This document shows, piece by piece, positions 12,688-23,877 of a stretch of DNA of 64,000 nt (the first letter of the stretch is position 1; each line of letters begins with the position of its first letter). The position numbers and the translations under genes were made by a program. The stretch comes from Mantamonas sphyraenae (Eukaryota > CRuMs > Mantamonadidae). Location: positions 248,001-312,000 of the forward strand of contig JAPMXV010000030.1 of assembly GCA_026936335.1 (NCBI GenBank), written 5' to 3'. Under the pieces are notes generated by a model. It was not told the origin of the DNA and did not search any database. It saw only the letters and a list, made by a program, of their open reading frames with translations.

Positions 12688-13611
12688 ATGTTCCTCTTCT
12701 GGCTCCTTGGATACCTTGGCACTGCCGTTCTCTTTGCCTTTGGCGTGCTTTGCCTTGCCTGTGGCCTCTACTACCTCGCAGAGCAGGTCGAGGAGCATGT
12801 GGTCCTCACCAAGAAGCTCCTCAAGCTTTTCATGCTGGTACGCGCCCATTCTCCGCGCAAACTCTCCTTTTGGTCTACTCACAACACCCACACACACGCA
12901 CACACAATCCATCCCGCACACGCACGCATGCACGTGGGTTCTCCCTTGCACAGTGCTCGGCCCTCATCCAGCTCCTTCTCCTCCTGGCAGACAGTCTCCC
13001 GCTCTTTGAGACGATCGTCGGCGTTGCTGCACACGCCATGTATTTCCAGAATCTCCCTCGCTTCCCCGAGGTCGAACTCACCTCGTGGCAGTTTGTGGGC
13101 AGCTGCAGTGAGTTGTCCTGCCCACCCAGCGTCCACACAACCCCTTGCACGCCGGCTTTCCGCGCCACGTCATTTCCAGTATGCGTTTCGGGAACCCCGG
13201 CCTTGCTTCCACACCCGTCTGTTCACTCACTGTCCCGTTTCCCACCTCCCAACTCCGTGCCACACACCCACAGTCATGCTCATTCTCCACCATAGCGTCG
13301 TCTTTCGCCACTTTGCAGCCTACTACTACCCGTTCCGCCAGGTCATTTCCTTCTTTGCGCTCTGTGTCTGGCTCGTGCCCTTCACCCTGTTCATATCCCT
13401 CAGCGCACAAGAAGAGACTCTTCCTTTCAAGGTCGCTTCCTCCTCCTCCTCCTCCAAGAACGGCGTCGCCGACTCGCCCAACCTCGACGATCTCCTCGCC
13501 AAGCCCAAGCGCCGCCAGAACCTGCTTCTCTCCCTCTACAACTACCTTGGCTCGCGCAAGGAAGAGATTTTGCCTTCCTCCAAGGCCAGTGCAGCATCGA
13601 AATGGCAGTGA
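12688..13611 (+). CDS. TEX261: TEX261/SVP26 family ER-Golgi membrane protein
   Basis: Three exons (12688-12837, 12954-13107, 13274-13611) give 213 residues with phases 0 and 1 and CA-rich introns ending TTGCACAG and CCCACAG. The first membrane segment and ACGLYYLAEQVEEHVVLTKK match the family's conserved N terminus (AAGLYYLAE.IEE...T). Further hydrophobic segments in exons 2 and 3 (SALIQLLLLLADSLPLFETI, FFALCVWLVPFTLFIS) fit a four-span Svp26 fold. Family members help package certain Golgi glycosyltransferases into COPII vesicles. The C-terminal tail is Ser/Lys-rich and cytosolic by prediction. Exon 1 overlaps an antisense open frame extending upstream of STN1 that I regard as non-coding. Confidence 0.85.
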   Translation: MFLFWLLGYLGTAVLFAFGVLCLACGLYYLAEQVEEHVVLTKKLLKLFMLVRAHSPRKLSFWSTHNTHTHAHTIHPAHARMHVGSPLHSARPSSSSFSSWQTVSRSLRRSSALLHTPCISRISLASPRSNSPRGSLWAAAVSCPAHPASTQPLARRLSAPRHFQYAFREPRPCFHTRLFTHCPVSHLPTPCHTPTVMLILHHSVVFRHFAAYYYPFRQVISFFALCVWLVPFTLFISLSAQEETLPFKVASSSSSSKNGVADSPNLDDLLAKPKRRQNLLLSLYNYLGSRKEEILPSSKASAASKWQ

Positions 13612-13653
13612 GGTCCAATCGAACAATACACGCGCGCTTCATTCGTCACCCGC

Positions 13654-15235
13654 TCAAAGCAGCCCTGGGAGCACATAGTACGGAACCATCTCGCAGTACT
13701 TGGTCCAAGCCTCTCCATACTTGCGGGCACACACGTCGTCATCCATGCGTGCGCGGTGCACAAGCAGCAGGACCAGCAACACGCACTGGATGTACGGCGT
13801 AATTGACTCGGTGCCTGCAGTCAGACTCCAGAACACAGTCATGGCCACCTCCCATGCGTAGTGCACATGTCGGGCAAGTCCCCACCAGCCAGAAGCCAGC
13901 AGGATACTGCCGTGCTCCATGCCATCCGAGGTGCGGTACCGTGCGTGCACCACCTTGGGCGCCTGTCCCCAGATTTGACATTGGCCCCAGGTTCGACGAA
14001 AGTGCATGCGCTGATAGTCCACCTCGTATGCAAACCAGATGCACAGCAGACCCGACAGCACAATGAAAAACGTCTCGGAAAACACCATGTACCTTGGGCG
14101 CTGCACCAGATACAGGGTGCTGCACGGTGCATACACAAGCACCCAGTTGCTGCTGTTCCACAGCTGGTAGAAACCCAGCCGGTGGTATTTCATGTCGATC
14201 GAGCTAAAGTATCCGCCTTCCCACGCCATGTACTTGAACAGGTACGTTTGCTGCAGCAGCACGTTCACAATCAGACTGTTGCTCACAAGCCGCTCATTCA
14301 GCTCCAACTGGCTCAGCGCATGCATGTTCAGCAACACCGACCAGCCCAGGATCGAGAACCGTGACGAAAGCAACTGCTTCAACTCCACCCCGAGGAACCG
14401 CGGGTGGAGCTCCGTGCCCCAGTACACGTCCATCACCAGGTTTCCTGTGCTGCCCGAGTCGTTCGACGAGGGCGCAACCATGCCCTTGACGCTCAGCACC
14501 ACGCACACAGCCAGCGCCACGTAGTTCAGCGTTGCCAGCAGCTCCGGAAACAGCTCCATGAAGCCCGTACCCGTCCACCAGCCCGCTCGTGCACCCACCA
14601 CCATAGTTACGTGCGTCACCACAAATGCTCCGACTCCGTTCAACACATACTCTGGCCGGTTGCCTGCAGGCGTGATGCTCCCTGAGCACTGCTTGCCTGG
14701 GAGCACCTTCAGCAACACCAGTTGGAACGCTGCAAACCCTCCAATCACCTTTAGGGCACGCATTGACGCCTCTGGATAAATCTGGGCCGTCGTGACCATC
14801 CCAGGAGTCCCGTACGCACGCGCACACGTGTCAGTTTTGTTCGCCCTCCGAAAACGTGCGCACCCTTCCACGAGGTCGCTCACACTCGCTGTCAACCACT
14901 TGTCGGCGCCTTTGACAGTGCATGGCATTTGCACAGTTGCCATCCATCGGCTACTGCCGCTCACATACCGATCGGATCCACTGGAACGAGTTGAGCGGGT
15001 CGGTTGGCCTGATGTCCACCAAGGACCACAGGTACCTGACCAGTCCACCCACAAAGTCGCCATACACGGGCGAGTCACGCGCCAGACACACGTGTGCCAT
15101 CAGCGCCACCAGTGTCGGGCTCAAACACATCACCACCAGCGGAAACGCAGTGTTTCGAAGCTGTACGCGCGCAATGTCAGCGCTCGTCCGCTCTCTTCCT
15201 CCCCTCTCCATGCACACGATTCCATGGGCCCACAC
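13654..15235 (-). CDS. DHCR7: 7-dehydrocholesterol reductase-like sterol reductase
   Basis: Two exons, 15235-14969 and 14781-13654, are joined across a GTATGT...GCCCAG intron of 187 nt in phase 0 (about 464 residues; human DHCR7 has 475). The protein is multi-spanning. The C-terminal block is diagnostic of the ERG4/ERG24/DHCR7 family: PKVVHARYRTSDGMEHGSIL, GWWGLARHVHYAWEV and the terminal YGEAWTKYCEMVPYYVLPGL. It would reduce the sterol B-ring delta-7 double bond using NADPH in the ER, the last step of one branch of sterol synthesis. An ERG4-type sterol C24(28) reductase is less likely, because TSDGMEHGSILLASGWWG follows the DHCR7 pattern. The start could also be the ATG at 15211. The 3' end is 42 bp from TEX261 (convergent). 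Confidence 0.85.
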
Positions 15236-15346
15236 TGCCTTGTCGCAATGCCTCCCATCACCTCTACTCTCCTCTCTCTTACTTTGTCAAGGGTGCTTGT
15301 CGACATTGTGGCCTGTTGATGCGCTGGGTCGGCCAGAGCCTCCACG

Positions 15347-15357
15347 ATGTCGTCGCC

Positions 15358-15389
<32 letters not shown>

Positions 15390-17781
15390 CCGACAACAAA
15401 GAGGCCGATCTGCAACACCTCAGCCTGTCGGTGTCCCAGTATGGCTTCAGCACAGACGTGTTTGCCTCCTCCAACTTCAAGGTCGACGACTTTATCCGCG
15501 ACTGCCGCACACGCCTCTCTCTCGCCGCCCTTGGCAAGGATCTCGACAAGTACGCCCTGGCGCTGCGCCGCGACCTCGTTGACCTCATCAACAAGGACTA
15601 CGCAGACATCGTTAGCCTCTCCACAAACATGGTCGGCATCGAGCCCGTCATCCACGCCCTGCGTCGTTCCCTCACCTCTGTCCAGCAAGAGCTCAAGGTG
15701 CGTTCTTGCCCGGCCCTCTCCGCTTCCCCAGAGCACGCGCCCTGACACGCGACCCGCCCTCCCCCTGGGGCCCCCCGCCACTTCCCTGTCCCACACAGCA
15801 AGCGCACATGCATGTGTCGGGCACCTTGCAGGACTTTGAGCAAGAACTGGACAATCATCGGCAACTTGCAGCCCGTGAAGCCACCCTCCAGCTCTGCCTC
15901 AACATTTCGCATTCCGTATCCAAGATGGAGCGCCTGCTGCACTCGCAGGAGAGCTACAAGGTGCTGGAACAGAATCGCACCACACTTGCCGAGGGCAAGG
16001 CTGTCCTCACTGCCTCCTCAGCCTCTACATCGGCAGGCGGGGACGCCAAAACGGAGGACCCCGTAAACGAGGCCGACGCAGACACAGCCGCAGCAGACCT
16101 GGAGCAGGTTCAAGCCTTGTGCCACTTTCTCGAACGCATTGCCACAGAGTTTAACCACATGCAGTACCACGTCTCCCGTGCCCAAGATCTCGCCTTTGTC
16201 CGTTCCCTGCACCCTCGCATCAACATTGTCGAGCGCGTCTTTCACGAGCGCCTCAGCCACGCCTTTACACAGGCCATGAACACGCACACACGAGAAGTGG
16301 TCCTCCAGTGCCTTCGTGCCTACTCGACCATCGCCCAGGAGCACAGGGCCGAGGAGCACGTGCGCGTGATCTTTACACGACCCGTCCTCGCCCAGTGGGC
16401 AAACTCACAGTACATTAGCCAGCACGGACTCGCTTCACTCTACGACAATGTGATGCGCTTTCTCGCCAACGAGCTCGAGCTGCCCATGAGCCTCACGGCA
16501 GGCAGCAACGCAGAACTCTCGGGCTTCCACTTTGCCACCCACTCTGTGTTTGCCGAGCTCGTGGAGCAAATCACTGCAAACGTGTCCACCGTGTTTGCCT
16601 ATGGCATTGCCGACAAGTTCCATGCCAACTTCCACGCCACCACCGACTTTCTTGCCCAGCTCGAGGCCACTCTCAGCACCGTCCAAGAGGTACAGCAGTT
16701 TCGCACCTCGGCACCCTACACCCAGTTTATGGCCGAGTGGAACCTGGTCATCTACTTCCAGCTGCGCTTCAAGGAGATCACAGAGACGCTGGAGGCGGCG
16801 CTTGGCCTGGACGTCCACCTAGCCGACTCCCTCAACGCCGAGGACAGGGGGCTGTCGACCCACGGCTTCCGCTTGCCTAGTGCTGCCGTCCTGTGGCAGT
16901 GTATGGAGCGCTGCTGGGCCGACGACGTGTACATTTCCCAACTTGGCCATCGGTTCCTGCGCCTCCACCTGCAACTGCTCAAGCGCTACGCCGTGTGGGC
17001 CACCGCCATGGCCGACCACGTGGCGCAAGCCGTGGCCGACAACGCCAATGTGCTCTCCAGTGGCATCAGCTCTCTGGTGCTTGTGTACAAAGACGTGCGC
17101 CGCATGGCGCACAGCTGGGATGCGCTCGTGGACGGCCACATCGCACCCAGGCTCAGCAGGAGAGTACAAACCGCGGGTGGAAGCTTCTCCCAGCTCGTTG
17201 CCGAATGCTTCCGCGATATGGAGGCCGAGCTGGACCAGGCCGCCGATGCCGTGCGTGCACAGATTGTACAGATGGTGGTCGAACGCTGCAACACCGCCGT
17301 GCCACGCGTCAAGACAATCAGCACGCTGCAGCGACGCAGCAAGGGCATGCCTGTGTCTGCTTCCACCTACATCCAGCAGATTGTCCAACCCTTGCAGCGC
17401 CAGATGGAGACCCTGACGTCCACTGAAGCACAGGCACTGGGGGCGTCCATCGACGCTCAGGAGCAGAGCCAGTGGAGCACAGAGGTGTTTGTGCAGGTTT
17501 GCCAAGAGTACCACAGTCTGGCCAGCCAGTTTCTGGACGATGTGCGCACAGCAGAGGAGAGCATCAGCAAGTTGAAAAAGACCAGTGCCAGCAGCAGCGG
17601 CGGCGCAAATTCAAACGAGACCGACCATCTGCGCAAGGTCATGATCCAGCTGTACCTGGACGTCCAGGCTCTGGAGGAGGCCATGGCTGCCCTGAACGTC
17701 AATCCTGCCGACGTGCCCGTTCTCGGAGATCTCAACGCCATGGTTGAGCGAGGAAAAGAACTCCACGCAATGAACAGCTAA
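15347..17781 (+). CDS. COG2: Conserved oligomeric Golgi complex subunit 2
   Basis: Exons 15347-15697 and 15799-17781 flank a 101-nt GTGCG...CACACAG intron (phase 0), giving about 777 residues. After a poly-Ser start (an AGC repeat), the N-terminal block FKVDDFIRDCRTRLSLAALG...ALRRDLVDLINKDYADIVSLSTNMVGIE matches COG2 (FDVDHFVSDCRKR...LINKDYADFVNLSTNLVG). The rest is helical, as expected of a CATCHR tethering subunit. COG2 belongs to lobe A of the COG tether, which retrieves Golgi enzymes by intra-Golgi vesicle traffic. The gene looks intact. It is divergent from the sterol reductase (111 bp) and lies 107 bp upstream of USP40 on the same strand. Confidence 0.9.
15359..15389 (+). repeat. AGC trinucleotide repeat coding poly-Ser in COG2
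   Basis: About ten AGC units lie just after the start codon and give the N-terminal Ser run. Similar CAG/AGC tracts recur at 32764, 34310, 42950, 55505 and 55890 in other genes. Confidence 0.9.
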
Positions 17782-17888
17782 GTGCTTGTCCTCAGAAATT
17801 GTACATGCGCAACAGGCAGAAGCGGCAGTGGAAAAATGAAGCACAGCACCGCGCGACGGACGCCACGGAATTCGCTTGCAAGCTGACC

Positions 17889-20800
17889 ATGGACGGATTT
17901 GGCTTTGGCTCTCTGTTTGACGAAATTGAACCGACGCCCCAAGCCAAAGCGCGCAGCGTGACGCCTCCCCCGTCCGATCGGTCGGGTCGTGCAGCTGCGT
18001 TGTTGCGCAAGAGCGGCTGGATGTTTGATCCGCGTGGCGACGCCGGCTACGTCGGCCTGCTAAACCAGTGAGTGCACACAGTGCCAACCGCACCACGTTC
18101 ATGTGCACGCACATGTGTGATGCATGCCCACCTTTTTGCACGGGCAGAGGATTTGGGCGGTCACACACGAGCAATGAGGCGACGGCGACGCTAACCACGG
18201 GGGAACAAACACACGCGACACCCAATCGCCACACGCACACAGAGGAGCCACGTGCTACCTCAACTCGCTGGTGCAGATCATGTACATGACCCCAGAGCTG
18301 CGCAAGGCACTGTACGAGCTGCCGGAAGCGTCCCTGGCGCCGCTGGAGGGCATTGAGGACGAGAACGACCTGCAGGCGGTGAGTGAGAGGGGAGCCACGG
18401 TGGAAACGCGATCAACAGCCCTCTCGCACGCAAACGCACACCTGCTGACTCCCCGACCCGCTTCATGTTCACCCACGCCATCTAAACACATTGGCTACTC
18501 TGTTGGATCAACGCACACACGCACAGAATGCCACGACGCTGCAAGAAGAGGCTGAGAAGGAAGAGCAGGAATCCAGCACCAAGGACGAGGAGCCCGAACC
18601 CGAACCCGAGCCCGAGCCCGAGCTGACGCCGCTGGAACAGGTCAACCAGGAAGGAGATGACTTTCAAATGCTCACTGCGTTTGGATTCGAGGCGGAGGAC
18701 ATTGCCAAGGCTTTGCTCAAGTTCCCCGGGAGCGGCGACGACGTCATGCAGCAGCGTGCAGACTACATCGCAAGCGGGGACGTGAAGCACGATCGTCGCT
18801 GGAAGCCCAAGCCCAAGAAGAGCACCAACAACAGCGCAGGCGGTGCCCGGCGCGGTGGAAGCGGCCCCAGCGGAGGGTATGCCGAACGCAAGCGGGCACA
18901 GCAGGAGCAGGCACGCGCACGCCAGCTGGAACGCAAGGCACAGCAGGAAGATGACTCGCTGGATGAGGATGACAGCGAAAGCATGGACATGATGGGCGAC
19001 TTTGACCTGTTTTCCAGCTCGGGCAACCAGCTCAATCTGGACGAGGACAACGCACGCGAGCTGGGTGGTCTGCCTCCCAGTGCCACCACAGACGAGCAAC
19101 CAGGTGCCATCATGTCTCTCTTTGACGACGAGTACCTGGCCGGCGACTCGGTGGTGCCCGTCGTGGACGACACACCGCGCGAGGCGCCCACCCTCATCAC
19201 CTCGGGCAACACCACATCCACCAGCACCACGGGCACAGACGACGACCTGGACGACGATATGAAAGCTGCCCTCGAAGCATCCAAGGCGTCCTTTCAGGCC
19301 GAACAGGCTCGCAATGACGAAGCCAGTGATCCAAGCAGCGCAAACACCGAAGGCCAGAGCGAGACCCAGGGGGAGCCAGAGACCAGCGCCGAGGAGCCCA
19401 AGGACAAAGACACGGAGCAAGAGCAGAAGCAGGAGGACAAGGAGGATGCCGAGGAACAAAAGGTGGAGGCCAAACGCCACCCGATGCTCATCCCGACGCA
19501 GTTCCAGAAGCTGTTTGCCCAGATGCAGGAGATGGACGTGCGTGCGCTGAGCACGCAGCCTGTGACCAACAGCTTTGGGTGGAACAACTCCGAGGTGACT
19601 GTGCAACACGACGTTCACGAGCTCAATCGCGTCCTCTTTGACGTGCTCGACCGCACCCTCGCTTCGACCCCCAGCGCAAGCACCATCAACACGCTCTACC
19701 GAGGCATTATGTCCAATCTCTTGCACTGCACCGAATGCAAGACCACGCGCGAGAACGAGGAGCACTACTTTGATGTCGGCTGCATCGTGAAGAACGTCCA
19801 CAACCTCAACGCAAGCCTGGACCAGCTCACAAGCTTCGAGACCCTGGACGGCGACAACCAGTACCACTGTGAAGTGTGCAACAAAAAAGTGGACGCCAAG
19901 AAGGGCGTGTGCTTCAAGACGCTGCCCCCCATTCTCACTTTCTGCCTGCAGCGCTTCGAGTACGACTGGATGGAAGACCGCCGCGTCAAGCTGACTCAGG
20001 ATTTTGCCTTTCCGCCCGTCGTTGACATGGCACCCTACCTCAACATCTCTCCTGAGGATGCCAAGAGCAACGAGGAGGCCATGTTGGCCGCCGTCAAGGC
20101 CTACCAGGAGAACGAAGACCTCGGCCTCGAGCAACCCGAGTACGACCCCACTTCTCCGCACCTCTACGATCTCTTTGCCGTTGTTATCCACGAAGGCGGT
20201 GCGTACGGTGGCCATTACCACGCGTACATCCGCGAGGTGCTGCCCAACACGCACACCAACGCCGACGACGGTGAAGCCTCCTCAGCCGGCTCCTCCTCCT
20301 CTTCCTCCTCCGTTGAGGACAAAGCGGTGCCTCTGAACGCTGGCTGCACTTTAACGACAGCTCTGTGGAAGTGGTGCCTGTCGAACGCCTGGCCAGCCAG
20401 TACGGCGGCGCCAAAAGCGCTTGTGAGTTTCCGTCTGAGTTTTCCATCGTTTCCGACGCCCATACACGCACCACGCACACACTGACACACCTCTCTGCGC
20501 GTTGCACACAGACATGCTGGTGTATCGCGCACGCAGTTTCAACTGGACGGGCGAGCAGCTGGCGATCCCGCAGCATCTGCAGGCAAAGATCAGCGAACAC
20601 AACGAAACGATTGTGGAGGAGCGCCAAGTGTACGACGAGATCGTCAACATGCGCGACTACTCGTATTACCTCAACGACTACTTTGACGTGGTCAACTCGA
20701 CCATGCAGCGCAAGATGATCGCTGTCGAGGGGCAAGATGAACCCGTGGAGAACGAGGCGTCCATGGAACGGGTGCGCCTGCACAAGAAGTCCACCATCAA

Positions 20801-23223
20801 AGACTTGAAGAAGCACATTGTAGAGACGTTTGGAGAGCGGCTGGGCAGCCTGACGGCCGAGACGATGCAGATCCACGAGGTCAAGTTTCGCAGCACAAAC
20901 GTGCAGATCACGCGTGCATTCCATACGCTGGACGACAAGGACACGCTGACCAAGTGCAACTTGTACGACAACTCCGATTTGCTCATTTGGGATGGCCAGT
21001 CGATCAACGGCAAGCCGTGGAGCGGACGCGAGATGCAGCTGCACATCAACTACTTTGAGGGCTCCATCGAACCGACACCCATGGACATCTACCTGCCAGA
21101 AAGCATCACCTTGACCGACCTCAAGATGCGCCTGGCAGACCTTCTGCAGCTGCCACCCGAAGCCCAGTACGTGTGCCTCACCGACAAGGAAGGCATCCTC
21201 CCGCTTACAAGCGACTCCGAGACGCTCCTGGCCATTGGGTTGTACAACGAGTGCACCCTGAGTGTGGAGTACAAAGAGCCTGTGGACGAGAGCGCAGCAA
21301 CAGCCGAGGCTGCAGAGGGGAACCCTGAAGAGGGCGGGGAGGAGAGCTCCAGCACCCCGAAGCCGGTCGAGTTCCAGTCGCTGGCCGAGCTGGCCTTCCT
21401 CAACAACCTGAACAAGCTGGAAGTGCACATCCGCAGTGAACTGGCCACGCCGCTGGCCAAGGACGGCGAACGCTTCGAGCGCAACTTTAGCGTGATGTGC
21501 GAAATGACAGCCACGCTGGGCGACGCGAAGATGCTGGCTATCTCCAAGCTGGGATTCACGGTAAACAGCAGCGAGGTGCGTCTGCGACGCGTGCAGCCTG
21601 GAGGTGGTGAGGGTGCCCTGTTTACGGACGAGGACGTGTACCTGGAGGACGCCGGAGTGTACGATGGTTCCCGACTGATCATCGAGGATGGCGAGCCGCC
21701 GCTGGCCGGGTACCTCTTCCTGAGGTACGTGGTCGTGCACGACGGCCGCTCGGTGACCATCCAAAAGTCGGACATCACGCTGCACAAAAAGACGGTGCTG
21801 CGCGAAGCCAAGCGTCTGATGGTGCAGAAGATCGAGGGCGACGCAAGCAAGTCGATCGACGAATACCGCCTGCGCAAGACAGACTTTTTCGAGAACCCCA
21901 CCGACTTGTACACGGACGAAGACGTGACGCTGGACGATGAGGGCCTGAGCAACGGCTCTGTGCTGTGGCTGGAGGAGGGCAAGGCACCAGTGCCTGGTCA
22001 GATTGCCGTCGACGTGTACTGGATGAACCCGAAGATCTGGGGCCACATGAACGACTTTACAGGCTCACGTTGGCCAAGGATCTGGCCAATGAGTCCAGCG
22101 GCTTCACGCAGATGAGCAGCGTGGGCGGCGCAAAGGTCGAGCTGGAAAAGGCCATGGAACGCGACGCACAGACCGAGGGCCAGGCTGAGGACCAAAGCGA
22201 GGAGGCACAAGAAGGTCAGGAGGAGGCGGGAAGCAGTGCATCTGATGCACAAGAGGGGGCCAAGGAGCAGGAGGCAGCGAAAGCAGCAGCAGCTCAGCCG
22301 GAGGGGTGCGTGTGCAGCAGACCAAGATGACAAACGTGGTGATGAACGAGGGCGAAGACGAGGTGTACTACGTCGAGTCGCTGTACCGTGCGAACCCAGA
22401 TCCGCTGATGACGGTGGAGCACGCGGGGGTGCTGGACACCTCGAGCTTCAACACACTGGCAAAGTTCAAGGAGGAGCTGTACGCCATGCCGATGTTCAGT
22501 GTGGCCAAGAGTGCCAAGCACCTGCGTGTGTGGTGTGACAACAAGGTGCTGCGTCGCGAGCAGTCGATGATCAAGTCGTTGCACGTGGCCAACGGCAAGA
22601 TGGTCGTGGTGCAGATCCTGGAGGAGGAGGAAGAGGAGTTGCCGGTCAGCAAAATGGTGCTGTTTGTGACACGCCGCAACCCCAACGTACGCATGTACGA
22701 AGGACCCTTGCGTGAGTTTGTGTTTGACGCAGGTTACTCGCCGCAGGTCGGCGACCTGAAAGACGCCATCAGCACCGAGCTCGGCATTGCCAGGGACAAC
22801 GTGGTGCTGGCCAAGTACGACCGCATGCGCACCACTCTCTGGGTTCTGGATGAGTATGGCAACGGCAGCGGATCGTCCACCAAGAAGGACGAGCCTGAGG
22901 AGGACAAGCAGAAGCAAGGCGAGGCAGCAGAGGGTGAGGCCCAGGAGCAAGACAAGGAAGGCGACAAGGACGGCGACAAGGCCAAGGACAACAAGGGCAA
23001 GGACAAGGCCAAGAAGGCGTCGCTGAAGGGCAAGCCGTACAACCTGAAGGAAGGTGACCTGCTGATTGTCAAGGACTCGAGCGAGGATCCGGAGGACGAA
23101 GACGACTTTTTGGTCCATTACAAGAGCAACGCACGCAACTTTTGGCAAAGTGCGTACGCTGGAGGACCGTCGGGCAGCCCGGGATCGCGACCGAAGGAGG
23201 TGGGGCTGAAAATCACAATCTAA
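17889..23223 (+). CDS. USP40: USP40-like ubiquitin-specific protease with UBA/UIM insert and ubiquitin-like repeats
   Basis: The gene has at least four exons: 17889-18067, 18243-18378, 18527-20422 and 20512-23223. The catalytic Cys box NQGATCYLNSLVQIMYMTPE forms across the first splice. A long insert follows with a UBA-like stretch (about 18655-18775) and a UIM-like helix (DLDDDMKAALEASKASF, near 19245). Then come the QHDVHEL box, two CxxC zinc-binding pairs (CTEC near 19730, CEVC near 19870), GGHYHAYIREV carrying the catalytic His, and WLHFNDSS. Order and wording fit USP40 better than USP47. The C-terminal half contains several ubiquitin-like units. Three single-base deletions break the frame, near 20335 (CTGAAC for CTGGAAC), 22058 (TTTAC for TTTTAC) and 22306 (GGGGTG for GGGGGTG). 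Reading across each one restores the family sequence. It would remove ubiquitin from substrates; the target is unknown. Confidence 0.85.
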
Positions 23224-23240
23224 TCAGCCGCCCTGCGATT

Positions 23241-23827
23241 TCATTTCTTTGTGTTTTCCAGTCCATGGACCACCTGTGCAATGTCTTCGAGCAGATCGTC
23301 GGTCGAGGCGATCTGGTCTGCGTGAAAGAGGCGCGTTTCATCGTTTGCTGCACGAGGCGGAAGCGGCCGTGGTTAGCGCGAGGGCTGTGTAGGCAGAGGG
23401 GAGCAGATGAGGGGTGGAAACCACACACAGTGGACAGTAAACGGCACTGGAAAGGCACGTACAAAAGGTGACTGCGATCTGGGAAGCCTGTGTGTCTGTA
23501 TCGGTGACGTTGAAGGAGGTCTTGCAGTCGGGGTTGCTCTTGCGCGCGTTGGAGCTGCTGACACGGGCAACAAACTCGCGTGTGGCAGCAAGGTTGGCGC
23601 AATGCGGATAAATGTCCACCTGGATCTTCTTGAGATGCTTGAGGGAGGTCTGTGACGAGAGCGGGGCAAACACAAGGCGCAGTGGTGGGTCAGCATGCGG
23701 AGGAACGAGGGCAGCAGGGGAGACACAGGCACCCATGACACAACACAGGGCGACATAAGCACATGTGTCCATTTGCCAAAGAACCCGCCCCAGCAAGCAA
23801 TGCGAGGACAGGATGCACACTCACCAT
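23241..23827 (-). CDS. MRPL53: Mitochondrial large-subunit ribosomal protein mL53
   Basis: Three exons, 23827-23825, 23649-23463 and 23347-23241, total 297 nt (98 residues). Exon 1 is just the ATG, followed immediately by GTGAGT. Splicing yields M-TSLKHLKKIQVDIYPHCA, the mL53/fungal MRPL44 beginning, then ARVSSSNARKSNPDC and AVTFSNDETRLFHADQIAS before a helical end (DDLLEDIAQVVHGLENTKK). The spacing and the pattern of a strand, a thioredoxin-like core and VTF...G/DE match the family. It would act in the mitochondrial large ribosomal subunit. The stop lies 17 bp from the USP40 stop (convergent), and the start is 50 bp from the acyltransferase ATG (divergent). No long open frame marks this gene, because its exons are short. 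Confidence 0.75.
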
Positions 23828-23877
23828 GGTCACGAGAAAGAAAGTGGATTTGCGCTGGGTGTGGCAACGCCGCCTGG
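23828..23877. promoter_or_regulatory. 50-bp divergent intergenic region between mL53 and the acyltransferase
   Basis: Two opposite genes, both probably needed in mitochondria or lipid synthesis, start within 50 bp of each other. Any shared promoter must sit here or inside the first intron of mL53, which begins right after its ATG. No recognisable motif was seen. Confidence 0.35.
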
